A stretch of 64,000 nt of DNA from CCMP332 sp040218795 (GTDB taxonomy: Bacteria > Bacteroidota > Bacteroidia > Cytophagales > CCMP332), in NCBI GenBank assembly GCA_040218795.1, contig JAVJQT010000003.1:1-64000 (forward strand), read 5' to 3'. Positions 26,717 to 36,095 of the stretch are shown in pieces. The notes under the pieces were generated by a model, which worked only from the letters and a program-made list of their open reading frames with translations, had not been told where the DNA came from and ran no database searches. Each line of letters opens with the position of its first letter. Within the stretch, counting starts at the first letter, position 1. The translations under genes and the position numbers were made by a program.

Positions 26717-27280
26717 TTATTTTATCATCCCTGATAAACTATCCGTGATATAATGCAAAATTATGGCGTGTCCTATTTCTACATAGCCGTAGCTATCGCT
26801 TTCCAACCAGATATTTAGTTCGCCTTCTTTTCTCAGTTTATTTTCTGATTTAAACCCTGAAAAGGTAATCACCTTACAGCCTTTATCTGAGGCAAATTTG
26901 GCTGCGCTGACGATGTTTTCAGAATTGCCTGAGCTGCTAATTGCGATGACAGCATCTTTCTTCCTGATCATTGTTGCAAATGGTTGTTTAAATACATTTT
27001 CGTATCCGTAATCATTCGCCATGCAAGTCAAAAGACTATTATCAGTGATCGCTCGTGCATTTTTCTTACAAGCATTAATAAAATCCACCATAGAATGCGA
27101 TACAATGCCACTACTTCCACCGTTTCCAATCATATAAATTGTCGCATCTTCATCCACCTCATTCAATAAATCAATAATTTGTGAAAGACCGGTTTGGGTA
27201 TCAATGTTTTCATTTTTGTTAGAAACCACCAGGTTTTCTAAAACCGAATTGTATTTATTTATATAATCAGAATATTTCAT
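26717..27280 (-). CDS. GmhA-like SIS-domain sugar-phosphate isomerase
   Basis: 187 residues, a lone SIS domain as in sedoheptulose-7-phosphate isomerase GmhA. GNGGSSGIVSHSMVDF near residues 53-68 and ISSSGNSENIV near 114-124 are the phosphosugar-binding loops. Overlaps the neighbouring fusion gene by 1 bp (27280). With that kinase-cytidylyltransferase it could feed a nucleotide-activated heptose for the glycan, but no GmhB-type phosphatase is seen in the window. Convergent with the acetyltransferase, separated by one base. Confidence 0.82.
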   Translation of the reverse strand: MKYSDYINKYNSVLENLVVSNKNENIDTQTGLSQIIDLLNEVDEDATIYMIGNGGSSGIVSHSMVDFINACKKNARAITDNSLLTCMANDYGYENVFKQPFATMIRKKDAVIAISSSGNSENIVSAAKFASDKGCKVITFSGFKSENKLRKEGELNIWLESDSYGYVEIGHAIILHYITDSLSGMIK

Positions 27281-28803
27281 TAAGCCAGAATAACTTTTAA
27301 GTATTTAAGTAAAGGTACTTTTTTGATATAATCTTTGTTCCCCAATATTTTAACAGCCATTGCTCCTACGGCATTTCCGGTGAATGAAACCATTTCAAGT
27401 GGCATTCCGGCTTTAACCAATAGAGAAGTGATTGAAAGAAATGCATCACCGGCTCCAATCGTATCCACAACTTCATTTGATAATACAGGTGCAGTGGAAT
27501 GTTGTCCATCTTTGTTACCCATTAAACAACCATTTACTCCCAAAGTAATAGCACCAAAATCTGAATTTAATGATTCAAGAAGACTATTCATTACATTTTC
27601 TATGGATTCTTCTTTGCTGTGCAATGCTAATTGAGCTTCTTCCTTGTCAATTGAAAAATAGTTACAACGTGGATATTTTGTAACGACATTAAAGCCTTTA
27701 TTTGCGCTATTGGTTTGGACGTTAATTGCTAAAAAATCTTTTTTCCCCACAACAAAGTTTACCATTTGACTATTCATTAGTCCATGTCCAAAATCTGCAA
27801 TGATGACTAAATCATGATTCTTAATTGATTCATATTCTTTTATCACCTGATCAGTATAATGTTTTTCTAACGGTGAATCATCTATTTCAATAATTTCAAA
27901 TAATTTGTGTTTGAAAGTTTTATCAACCAATCGTTTTTTAATTGTTGTAGGTCTGTCTGGGGTATAAATTGCTTTTAATTCCACATTTGGATGAAGATTT
28001 TTTCTTATAAAATCAAAATAATCTCCATTCTCATTGAGGCCATAAGTAGTTATCAGATTAACTTTCTTTACAAAATCAGCGATATGATTGGCAACAGCAA
28101 GCGTTCCTCCTCCATACATTTCATAATCCAATAATTTGGCAGTAATCGTAGGAGATTTGGAAGATTTACCTATGGGGTTAACAAACTGATATTCGTCTAA
28201 AATGGTATCGCCTATAATAGTTACTTCATATTCAGAAATGATATCAAAAAATTTATTAAAATCTTTGAGTTTGTACTTCTCTCTAATTTCCTTTAAATAT
28301 TTACCTAAATCACCATCTTCAGATCCCATATGACGATTGATCAATTTAGACGAACTAAAAACAGGTTCGTGTGTAAAGACCAATTTTCCACCAACACTTT
28401 CTATTGCTTCCTTTTCAGGATAAATGCCACCGGTGATGTCTTCGTGCATTTTTTCATATTCCTGGCCCTTTACGTAAAAATTAGGTTTGATTTCTTTTAT
28501 TGCCGGTAAGGCCAATGCATGGCGGTTTATAGCTACAAAATCCACAATACCTATGGCTGCAACTGTTTCGGATCTGATATCTTCGTTAAATATTGGTCTT
28601 CCAGGACCTTTATTGATGTGCTTGTCTTCGGTGAGCGTTACAACTAAAACATCACCAAACTTTTTCGCTGCTTCAAAATGTTTCAAATGACCGGGGTGGA
28701 GTAAATCAAAAGCTCCATGACATTGTACTACTTTTAGTCCTGAGTTTTTAAGCTCTTCTACTTTTTTCGAAAGGTCTGAAATTGTAAGAATCTTATTTAC
28801 CAT
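27280..28803 (-). CDS. Cytidylyltransferase-PfkB kinase fusion (HldE-like, domains reversed)
   Basis: 507 residues from the ATG at 28803 (a TTG one codon earlier, at 28806, is less likely). The N-terminal part is a nucleotidyltransferase with GAFDLLHPGHLKHFEAAKKF (HxGH motif) and PIFNEDIRSE. From about residue 165 follows a PfkB/ribokinase-type domain: YGGGTLAVANHI and the C-terminal TIGAGDAF catalytic signature. In E. coli HldE the kinase comes first; here the order is opposite. It should phosphorylate and nucleotide-activate a heptose or similar sugar. Adjacent to the GmhA-like isomerase, so the pair probably acts in one pathway. Confidence 0.82.
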   Translation of the reverse strand: MVNKILTISDLSKKVEELKNSGLKVVQCHGAFDLLHPGHLKHFEAAKKFGDVLVVTLTEDKHINKGPGRPIFNEDIRSETVAAIGIVDFVAINRHALALPAIKEIKPNFYVKGQEYEKMHEDITGGIYPEKEAIESVGGKLVFTHEPVFSSSKLINRHMGSEDGDLGKYLKEIREKYKLKDFNKFFDIISEYEVTIIGDTILDEYQFVNPIGKSSKSPTITAKLLDYEMYGGGTLAVANHIADFVKKVNLITTYGLNENGDYFDFIRKNLHPNVELKAIYTPDRPTTIKKRLVDKTFKHKLFEIIEIDDSPLEKHYTDQVIKEYESIKNHDLVIIADFGHGLMNSQMVNFVVGKKDFLAINVQTNSANKGFNVVTKYPRCNYFSIDKEEAQLALHSKEESIENVMNSLLESLNSDFGAITLGVNGCLMGNKDGQHSTAPVLSNEVVDTIGAGDAFLSITSLLVKAGMPLEMVSFTGNAVGAMAVKILGNKDYIKKVPLLKYLKVILA

Positions 28804-28815
28804 CAATTATATGGT

Positions 28816-29928
28816 TTAATTTACTGTACAAAAAAGTACTGTTTCGCTGGAATAGGTGGTAGCATGACCTAAATAGAATTTATAACCTAAATTTAGTTCA
28901 TCAATTTGATTAACAATGCCTGTGAAATCAGACATATTGTGGTAAATGGAGATCGCTAACTTGGGTTTGAATTTTGATATTGACTTAATAGCTCCTTTAA
29001 TTGCAAAGGGTTCAGCACCTTCAATATCCGTTTTAATAAAATCCAACCTTTTCAGCTCCTTAGTATTTACAAAATCGTCAATAGATAGAGTTTCTGTCTG
29101 CCCCGACATTTCGGAACTGTTTTCAAAACCCACTTTTGAACTTGCACCTAAATCACTATAAAACACTTTTTTACCCGATACATCCCATAATGGTTTATCC
29201 ACTATCTCAATCCGATGTTTTAATGTTGGATTTAATGCCAAATTCTTATTCAATACTTCAAGATTACTTGGGATAAATTCAAATGAATAAACTTTCCCAT
29301 TTTCACCAGCCAGATTTGCAAAATAGAGTGAAGAATCTCCATAACATCCACCTAAGTCCAACACGACATCATCTTTTTCTACTTTAATAGTATGTGTATT
29401 ATCTATTTTATGATCATAGTGATGGATCATAAATGTCATATACAAAGCTTTTGAATGAAGGTAAACTTTTATTGGAAAACTAAAATTAGTTAAATCGTGA
29501 AAAGGTAATTTAAAAGGTGCATAATCTAATTCAATAAATTCATTTCCTTCATTTTTGTATACTTCTTCTAATCCATTCCAGTACTCTTTTGTATTTAATG
29601 GAAGTTTAACTTTTACATACCCTAGTATTCTAAAAGCCATAAGTTTTAATAAAAGTTTTTTTGAGGCATCCGTCTCAAGTTTATTATAAAATGACTCTAA
29701 GGGATTTAAATATTTTTTTAATGAAAAAACTTTCCCCAGAAATATTTCTTTGAATAAATAATTGTTAGCTATGATTAGGTTAATAAATAATCTGGAATAG
29801 AATATTCTTTTACCTAGATTGATTACCCGCTTTTTTACTGTTATTTTATTATATCTGGGTGATTCACTTTCCGGATAATAATTACTCGATTCTTCTAAAA
29901 GCTGCTTTTTTAATAATGTATAAAACAT
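28816..29928 (-). CDS. FkbM-family methyltransferase
   Basis: 370 residues. The C-terminal half is a class I SAM-dependent methyltransferase: VVLDLGGCYGDSSLYFAN (motif I), YSFEFIPSN (motif II), DFIKTDIEGAEPFAIKGA (FkbM-specific IKxDIEG). The N-terminal ~130 residues are helical and have no recognised domain. FkbM proteins usually O-methylate sugars or natural products. It lies in the glycan cluster, 12 bp from the fusion gene's start region on the same strand, so it likely modifies the polysaccharide. Confidence 0.83.
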   Translation of the reverse strand: MFYTLLKKQLLEESSNYYPESESPRYNKITVKKRVINLGKRIFYSRLFINLIIANNYLFKEIFLGKVFSLKKYLNPLESFYNKLETDASKKLLLKLMAFRILGYVKVKLPLNTKEYWNGLEEVYKNEGNEFIELDYAPFKLPFHDLTNFSFPIKVYLHSKALYMTFMIHHYDHKIDNTHTIKVEKDDVVLDLGGCYGDSSLYFANLAGENGKVYSFEFIPSNLEVLNKNLALNPTLKHRIEIVDKPLWDVSGKKVFYSDLGASSKVGFENSSEMSGQTETLSIDDFVNTKELKRLDFIKTDIEGAEPFAIKGAIKSISKFKPKLAISIYHNMSDFTGIVNQIDELNLGYKFYLGHATTYSSETVLFCTVN

Positions 29929-29951
29929 TGGACTGAATTTATGGCTTTTAA

Positions 29952-30938
29952 TCAGGATAAGTATTTAAACCATTTTTCAGTGGCTTTTTCAATGGATTTA
30001 CTGTCCCATACAGGAGCATTTTCCCAATAGTCTATATTATCAAGCATTTCTTTGACACCATTTTCAAGACTAACCTGAGGTTTCCAATTGGTCAGTGCTA
30101 ATATTTTTGTGGTATCTGCAAAGGTACAGTCGGGTTCACCCGGTCGCTTCGGAATAAATTCATAAGGGCCTTCGAGCAACTCTACCAATTGATTTACACT
30201 ATATGTGTTACCACTTCCAACATTCATGGTTTGGCCAATGGCTTTTTCGCTTTTTGCAGATTCATAACAGGCTTTTACAACATCAGTAACAAAGGTAAAA
30301 TCACGTGTTTGCGTTCCATCCCCAACAATTGTAAATGGTTTTCCTGCAATTTTTTGTGCTAGAAATACACCAAATACAGCTCCATAAGTACCAGAAGTAC
30401 GCGAGCGTGGTCCATATACATTAAAGAACCTTAAAGATGTAACAGGAAGGCCGTATACCTGATACCAATGCATAACATATTGCTCTCCAATAAATTTTGT
30501 GAAAGCGTAAGGATACTGCGGTGAAATAGGAGAATTTTCTGAGGTTGGATACTTTTCAGGGATTCCATAACAGGATGAAGATGCCGCATATATTAGTCTC
30601 TTAATACCATGTTTCTTGGCAGCTTCAAGTACACTTATGGTTCCATCGACATTGGAATTATGATATTTCATCGGTTCTTCAATGGAAGGAACAATATCTG
30701 CCAAGGCCGCTAAATGAAATACCCAATCAACATTTTTAAAAAATGGCTCTATTTTGTCATAATTAGAAACATCTTCAATCAACAATTCAAAGTCATCGTT
30801 GCCTTTATGCTGCTTTAGATTATCAATGCGGCCATTTGACAGATTGTCGATTACTTTTACTTTGTACCCTTCATTTAATAATAAGTCAACCAAATGACTT
30901 CCTATAAATCCTGCACCTCCAGTTACTAAAGCTATCAT
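29952..30938 (-). CDS. NAD-dependent nucleotide-sugar epimerase/dehydratase (GalE-like)
   Basis: 328 residues, extended SDR: TGGAGFIGSHL at the N-terminus binds NAD, AASSSCYG supplies the serine/threonine region, and YAFTKFIGEQ supplies the YxxxK catalytic pair. RFFNVYGPRSRTSG and VGDGTQTRDFTFVTDV are typical of UDP-hexose 4-epimerases. Whether it epimerises or dehydrates, and which sugar, cannot be fixed from sequence. Same strand as the surrounding genes, 1 bp from the next one. Confidence 0.88.
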   Translation of the reverse strand: MIALVTGGAGFIGSHLVDLLLNEGYKVKVIDNLSNGRIDNLKQHKGNDDFELLIEDVSNYDKIEPFFKNVDWVFHLAALADIVPSIEEPMKYHNSNVDGTISVLEAAKKHGIKRLIYAASSSCYGIPEKYPTSENSPISPQYPYAFTKFIGEQYVMHWYQVYGLPVTSLRFFNVYGPRSRTSGTYGAVFGVFLAQKIAGKPFTIVGDGTQTRDFTFVTDVVKACYESAKSEKAIGQTMNVGSGNTYSVNQLVELLEGPYEFIPKRPGEPDCTFADTTKILALTNWKPQVSLENGVKEMLDNIDYWENAPVWDSKSIEKATEKWFKYLS

Positions 30939-30939
30939 T

Positions 30940-31977
30940 CTATTTTATTCTTGTAATTCCTTTTATTAGTTGTTTAAGTTTGCCCCCTGTGGCTGAGTCA
31001 ATACTGTTTTTAAGTTCAATCAATCTTTGTCTGGTTGAAACCTCTTGTTTATTAATAACTTCCGGATTTAGTTTTCTCCAAATTCTTGGAATACCATGTA
31101 GGTCAGTCTTATCAATAATATGTGGTTTAAATTCTAAAGCAAATCCATTATTAGAAAGATAATTATCAATATCTAATTTATGCGTAGGCCTCCAAGCATT
31201 CATATGATCTCGAATATACAATACACCTTCCGGCTTTAATATTCTTTGAAATTCTTTTACAACATGTTTAACCAGTTGACCGTTAAGCTCCTGCAATACC
31301 TGAACAACCAGTATTTTATCAAAGAAATTATCCGGAATTAAATCAAAACGCCATGTGGGTAGATGATAAACACCTTTTTGAGGATTCTTTAAATTAAAAT
31401 CATCCTTTTCATACACGTATTCGTGTATTTTAAAATCGGAATTGTTATAATATAAATTTTGCAAACAATAGGACTTGGGAATTGCATCAATTGAAACAAA
31501 AACTAAATTATCATCGTCCGACTGCGACCATAAATTAAACTGACGTCCATAACCTGCTCCAAAATCTAATACCTTTTGCCCCTTTTTAGGATGAAGCATC
31601 GGATAGAAATTTGAAAGTATAAAATCCTGAGCGTTGTTTCTTGCCACATGCTGTTCATAGAAACTCAAATTGAAGTCAAGATTATGTTTCTCAAATAATC
31701 TTTTGTCAAAATTTTTGCTTTTGAGAATTAGTTTATCAACTAATTTTTCATCAAAATAATCTGGTTTTTTAACATCTTGCCATTTAAACCATTCAACAAT
31801 ATCTTCTGGGCCATTGTAAGTGTAAAAATCTGTAGGAAGTCCCTCAGAATAATCAACCTGCCTTTTTTTTCGAATATCCTGATAATCCCAACTGCTCATC
31901 CAAGGTTTTATGAATTTGGGCCTATCATTTTTAAAGGCTTCTTTAAAGGCCTCGAATATCTCCTGGCTATTTATCAT
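30940..31977 (-). CDS. Class I SAM-dependent methyltransferase
   Basis: 345 residues. Motif I is VLDFGAGYGRQFNLW at about residue 136, and RILKPEGVLYIRDH is the beta-5 element of the fold. The N-terminal 120 residues and the C-terminal tail are without recognised domains. Its start codon overlaps the end of the DegT aminotransferase gene by 4 bp, so the two are translated together. Acceptor unknown; a sugar methyltransferase is plausible in this cluster. Confidence 0.75.
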   Translation of the reverse strand: MINSQEIFEAFKEAFKNDRPKFIKPWMSSWDYQDIRKKRQVDYSEGLPTDFYTYNGPEDIVEWFKWQDVKKPDYFDEKLVDKLILKSKNFDKRLFEKHNLDFNLSFYEQHVARNNAQDFILSNFYPMLHPKKGQKVLDFGAGYGRQFNLWSQSDDDNLVFVSIDAIPKSYCLQNLYYNNSDFKIHEYVYEKDDFNLKNPQKGVYHLPTWRFDLIPDNFFDKILVVQVLQELNGQLVKHVVKEFQRILKPEGVLYIRDHMNAWRPTHKLDIDNYLSNNGFALEFKPHIIDKTDLHGIPRIWRKLNPEVINKQEVSTRQRLIELKNSIDSATGGKLKQLIKGITRIK

Positions 31978-33071
31978 TTATTAAAAAAATCTGTTATTGC
32001 GGAAATAACCTTGTTTAATTGATCATCAGTAAGTTCAGGATAGACCGGTAAACTGAGTATTCTATCTCTTTGATATTCAGTAACAGGATAATCTCCTTCC
32101 TTATTTCCTAAGTATTCTGCCGCAGGTTGAAGGTGTATCGGAATTGGATAATGAATTTTACTGTCAATGTCATTTGAACTTAGATAATTCATTAATTCAT
32201 CCCTTTTATCAGTTTGAATTATGTACGTATGATAAACAGAAAACCGATCATCAGTTATTTCAGGAACTTTCACAAAATTCCGGAGGGAATCATTGTAGAT
32301 TTGAGCAATTTCATTCCTTCTTCTGTTCCAATCCTTTAATTTTTTCAGTTTATGAAGTAATACCACTGCGCTTATTGTATCAAGTCGTGAATTATAACTC
32401 CAAAATTCACATGTATTACGATCCTTTAAACCATGATTTCTTGCTTTGACACAATAGTCATATACTTCTTCACTGTTTGTTACCATCACTCCCCCGTCTC
32501 CAGGTGCTCCCAGGTTTTTAAGAGGATGAAGACTAAACCCTCCCGCAATCCCAATAGCTCCGACGGGCTGTCCTTTATATTCAGCACCAATAGCCTGAGC
32601 TGCATCTTCCAGAACGTGTAGTTCGTGTTCTTTTGCAATAGACATTATTTCGTCCATATCGGCAGGTCTTCCGGTTAAATGAACAGCCACTATTGCCTTT
32701 GTTTTGCTTGTTATTTTCTTCTTTATCTCTTCAGGATCAATGTTGAAATCAACTTTCACGTCCGCAAAAACAGGTTTAGCCCCAACTAATGCAACGGTGG
32801 AAGCGGTAGCCAGATATGAGTTAGGAGGCACTATTACTTCATCGCCTTTGCCGATACCCAATGCCTTCATGGCCAAAATCAAGGCATCTGTTCCGGAATT
32901 AAGACCAAGGGCAAATTTTGCTCTACTTAGCTTTGAAATTTCTTTTTCAAAATCAGTTACAGCATCCCCAAGAATAAATTGTCCTGAATCCAGAAGCTCT
33001 GAAATATCTTTTAGGATGTCATCTTTAATTTCCTTGTATTGAACACCAAGGTTGACGTATGGAACTCTCAA
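31974..33071 (-). CDS. DegT/DnrJ/EryC1 sugar aminotransferase
   Basis: 365 residues, the classic short form. NSGTDALILAMKALGIG is the PLP pocket, VLEDAAQAIGA the aspartate strand, and FSLHPLKNLGAPGDGG carries the aldimine lysine. C-terminal YHTYIIQTDKRD and PIPIHLQPA are family-typical. It should transfer an amino group to a keto sugar nucleotide. Start at 33071 is one base from the stop of the adjacent epimerase gene. The lysine motif differs from the LegC-type aminotransferase at 24962 and the WbpE-like one at 44645, indicating different substrates. Confidence 0.87.
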   Translation of the reverse strand: MRVPYVNLGVQYKEIKDDILKDISELLDSGQFILGDAVTDFEKEISKLSRAKFALGLNSGTDALILAMKALGIGKGDEVIVPPNSYLATASTVALVGAKPVFADVKVDFNIDPEEIKKKITSKTKAIVAVHLTGRPADMDEIMSIAKEHELHVLEDAAQAIGAEYKGQPVGAIGIAGGFSLHPLKNLGAPGDGGVMVTNSEEVYDYCVKARNHGLKDRNTCEFWSYNSRLDTISAVVLLHKLKKLKDWNRRRNEIAQIYNDSLRNFVKVPEITDDRFSVYHTYIIQTDKRDELMNYLSSNDIDSKIHYPIPIHLQPAAEYLGNKEGDYPVTEYQRDRILSLPVYPELTDDQLNKVISAITDFFNK

Positions 33072-34052
33072 TTATTTAAGATTTATATTTTGCATCAATT
33101 TAACATTGAAATATTTTGGATCTTCCAGGGAATTTGGAACTTTTCCTTCATTAAAGGCTTGTTTTAAATCAAAAATTGCTTCCTCAACGGAATGTTTTGG
33201 TTCAAAGCCTAATTCATCTTTTATTTTTTTAGAGGAAACGTGATAGGATCTATTATCATCGCTGGGAGTAGTAATAACTTCTACATCATCTCCTATAGTA
33301 TCTTTGACCATTTGTGCCAATTCCTTCACTTTATAATTCTGATATCCTGCATTAAAAATTTTATTTCTGATTTTATTCTTATCGATTTCCAATAACAATA
33401 GGTATAAATCAGTCATATCTTCTATATGTAGATTAGGTCGTAACTGTTCTCCTCCAAATACTGTAATTTGACCCTTGTTTATTGCCAAATTGGTCAAAAT
33501 ATTTACAACTAAATCCAATCTTAATCGAGGAGAATATCCACAAACTGTAGAAGGTCTTACAGTAACTGTTGTGAAATCATCAGTGTCGTATTTTCTAAGA
33601 ATCTTTTCACATTCAGCTTTGAATTTTGAATAATCTGTCAAAGGTAAGAGCTCCATATCTTCTGTTACGTCCGTAACATCTTTGATCCCATATACTGAAG
33701 ATGAGGATGCATAAATAAATCTTTTAACTCCTGCTTCTTTTGAAATTTGAACCATTGGTTCAAAAGGATCCAAATTAATTGATTTTCCCAATTCAGGGTT
33801 TAACTCAAAACTTGGATCATTGCTAATACATGCCAAGTGAATTACGGAATCATGACCGGGAATCGAATCTTGGAGCAATTCAATATTCCTGATATCACCT
33901 TTAATTTTTTTGAGATTCACATGATCGGGAAGCACATCTTCGCCATAAATCATTAAGTCTAATACTGTAACTGCATATCCGTTTTTAAGCAATTTGGGGA
34001 CCAATACAGCGCCAACATATCCAGCACCTCCTGTAATAAAAACCTTCTTCAT
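33072..34052 (-). CDS. NAD-dependent nucleotide-sugar epimerase/dehydratase
   Basis: 326 residues, extended SDR: FITGGAGYVGAVLVPKLL, YASSSSVYG, and YSKFKAECEK supplying YxxxK. The C-terminal substrate region includes FGGEQLRPNLHIEDM, as in sugar-nucleotide epimerases that act next to DegT aminotransferases. The gene is adjacent to the aminotransferase with no gap, so it may provide that enzyme's keto substrate (inference). Confidence 0.85.
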   Translation of the reverse strand: MKKVFITGGAGYVGAVLVPKLLKNGYAVTVLDLMIYGEDVLPDHVNLKKIKGDIRNIELLQDSIPGHDSVIHLACISNDPSFELNPELGKSINLDPFEPMVQISKEAGVKRFIYASSSSVYGIKDVTDVTEDMELLPLTDYSKFKAECEKILRKYDTDDFTTVTVRPSTVCGYSPRLRLDLVVNILTNLAINKGQITVFGGEQLRPNLHIEDMTDLYLLLLEIDKNKIRNKIFNAGYQNYKVKELAQMVKDTIGDDVEVITTPSDDNRSYHVSSKKIKDELGFEPKHSVEEAIFDLKQAFNEGKVPNSLEDPKYFNVKLMQNINLK

Positions 34053-34159
34053 TATTTAGAAAAATAATTGTTAATAAGATGAATTGAATCTTGTTTCAAA
34101 CTGCAAATGTGCAATTTTTAAAGCCTTATTCATAATAATAAATCTTCTTAATTTATAGC

Positions 34160-34924
34160 CTATAAATAGCCATATATTTTTAAGTCTTTACTGGCAATTT
34201 CAATTATTGTCTCTCGAACATCTTCGCTAATTTCAGGTTTAGTATTCCTGCCCCAACGTTCGTTAAATGATTCTATCATCTGATTCTCAAAGTCAATTCC
34301 AATAAAATCACAAACCCTTCTTAATTCACCTTCACTGTCTGATTGTAAATTTTCATAAATAACGGGAAGATATTGTTTTTCGAATTGCGTATTCTTCTCA
34401 AAAAACTTTCTGATAGCAGCGTTCTGTGAAAGCCAACTTCCCGCTATTTTTACAGGATCTGAGTCCAATTCATGTCTTGATGTAAAGGAGTTAAAACTCT
34501 CTAAGGGATTTCTAATAAGGTGAATGAGCTTAAAGTCAGGATATGCATTATAAAGAGCTTTTACGTCCATAAAACGAGGAATAGGTGAACCGAGACACAT
34601 CTCTCCCAAAATATGTGTTGCCTGATCATCCCGGCCAAGATATTTTTCAGAAATAAAATTAAAGTAATGTTTTAATCCTTCTTCCCTTCCTTTATCCGTA
34701 CTAGTTTTTAATGCCTCGAGATGAGGTTTTAATTCCGGTAATGACCTGGCTTTATGAACCTGAGCCGTTATATCAAGTTCTAAAGTCATATCGGTGGTAT
34801 AAAACAACCAGGGATGAACAAAGGCGGTTTCATGAATTCTGGAATTTGGCTTAATCAAAGTTCTGCAAAACCATCTACCCCCCGAATGAGGCCACCAAAC
34901 TACCCCTACTAATTGCCTTTTCAT
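34160..34924 (-). CDS. Sulfotransferase-like protein
   Basis: 254 residues. The N-terminus WWPHSGGRWFCRTLI fits a variant PAPS loop (the usual GTT is GGR here), and LIHLIRNPLESFNSFTSRHE is the 3'-phosphate motif. It belongs to the sulfotransferase superfamily but is more diverged than the gene at 22994. Sulfation of the exported glycan is likely, assuming the altered loop is functional. It is 2 bp from the glycosyltransferase gene and on the same strand. Confidence 0.72.
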   Translation of the reverse strand: MKRQLVGVVWWPHSGGRWFCRTLIKPNSRIHETAFVHPWLFYTTDMTLELDITAQVHKARSLPELKPHLEALKTSTDKGREEGLKHYFNFISEKYLGRDDQATHILGEMCLGSPIPRFMDVKALYNAYPDFKLIHLIRNPLESFNSFTSRHELDSDPVKIAGSWLSQNAAIRKFFEKNTQFEKQYLPVIYENLQSDSEGELRRVCDFIGIDFENQMIESFNERWGRNTKPEISEDVRETIIEIASKDLKIYGYL

Positions 34925-34925
34925 A

Positions 34926-36095
34926 TTATTTTTTTATAACTTTTAAATAAAAATTTACAATTGATTCTGAATTGTTTCTTAAAGACAATTCAGATCTTTT
35001 TTGTAAAATGTTTTTTTGTAATGAAAAATAATCAATTTCCTCAGTCATTCTCCGAATTTCAGTCCATTCATTATCATTAAGGCTAAATCCAAGATTATTT
35101 TCCCTGACTACTTCTTCTCCATATTTTCTGCTGTCACTGACTATGATAGGTAAACCTGCTTCAAGATAGGTGAACAACTTATTCCCTATTCCTGTTCGCA
35201 TTTTTGCTTCTTGTGTTCTAAAGCTGGGATCTTCAGCATGTATCCATAAACCCCAGTCATACTTTGATATTTCAGAGATCAATTTTTTTAAAGGCAATGG
35301 TTCATGAAAATGAAAATACTTTTCATTTTTGTCCAAATCAGCATATTCTTTAGAGGTTTTAAACTGATATGGGTTAGCATAAATATGAAAATGAATTTTT
35401 TGTTTGGCCATTATCTTTGCTAAAGGAGGATAATAGCAGTACTTTATTTTTGGATTCGTACTTATATTACCTGTATAAACCATATGAATTTCACCATCAA
35501 TAGCAGACAATTTCTTATTAGGGTATTTTACAAATAATTCCTCATCACAATGATCAAACCAAGTCAATTCCGGGCATTCAATTTTATAGCCTTTACTTCG
35601 ATAATAGTCTGTAACCAATCGCGGACCTTTATATACTAGTCCTTGAACGTTTTCAAAACAGTATTTCTCCATTTTTTTTGTTCTGGAATCAATATTTTCA
35701 AGCCCTCCTGAAATACCGGTAAAGTCTGCTCCATCGGTCATGATCACCGGATATTTCGTGTTTTTTAATATTTGCTGAATATGATCGTAAGGTTCACAAA
35801 ATGAATGTATCAAATCTGGTTTTATCTGATCTAATATTCGAACCAGTCGTTTTAAACCGCTCGAAAAAACCAGTTTTCTGCTTAAGAATTTGTAAAATTT
35901 ATTATCTCTTAAAAAATGATGTTTTTCATAGAAGATTACTTCATCAAAGAGTCCTTCAAATAAATTTTTGTCATAAAATGTCTCTTCACAAACCAATATA
36001 AGTTTAAAATGAGCAGAATAACTGACAGATTTGGCAATTTTATATAATCGTATTCTTGACCTCCTCGGAACATATACAATTACCTTTCTCTCCAT
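34926..36095 (-). CDS. GT-B type glycosyltransferase
   Basis: 389 residues. Two Rossmann-like halves are visible: N-terminal KVIVYVPRRSRIRLYKIAK, and a C-terminal half with EAGLPIIVSDSRKYGEEVV, matching the donor-binding region of GT4-like enzymes. The TGISGGLENID and MVYTGNIST stretches are not diagnostic. Donor and acceptor are unknown. Its start codon overlaps the flippase 3' end by 16 bp, so these are coupled. Confidence 0.72.
   Translation of the reverse strand: MERKVIVYVPRRSRIRLYKIAKSVSYSAHFKLILVCEETFYDKNLFEGLFDEVIFYEKHHFLRDNKFYKFLSRKLVFSSGLKRLVRILDQIKPDLIHSFCEPYDHIQQILKNTKYPVIMTDGADFTGISGGLENIDSRTKKMEKYCFENVQGLVYKGPRLVTDYYRSKGYKIECPELTWFDHCDEELFVKYPNKKLSAIDGEIHMVYTGNISTNPKIKYCYYPPLAKIMAKQKIHFHIYANPYQFKTSKEYADLDKNEKYFHFHEPLPLKKLISEISKYDWGLWIHAEDPSFRTQEAKMRTGIGNKLFTYLEAGLPIIVSDSRKYGEEVVRENNLGFSLNDNEWTEIRRMTEEIDYFSLQKNILQKRSELSLRNNSESIVNFYLKVIKK

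Noticed and set aside
26717..28803. Complete ADP-heptose operon
   Set aside because: GmhB and a clear heptosyltransferase were not found; only an isomerase and a fusion enzyme are present, so the pathway is unproven.
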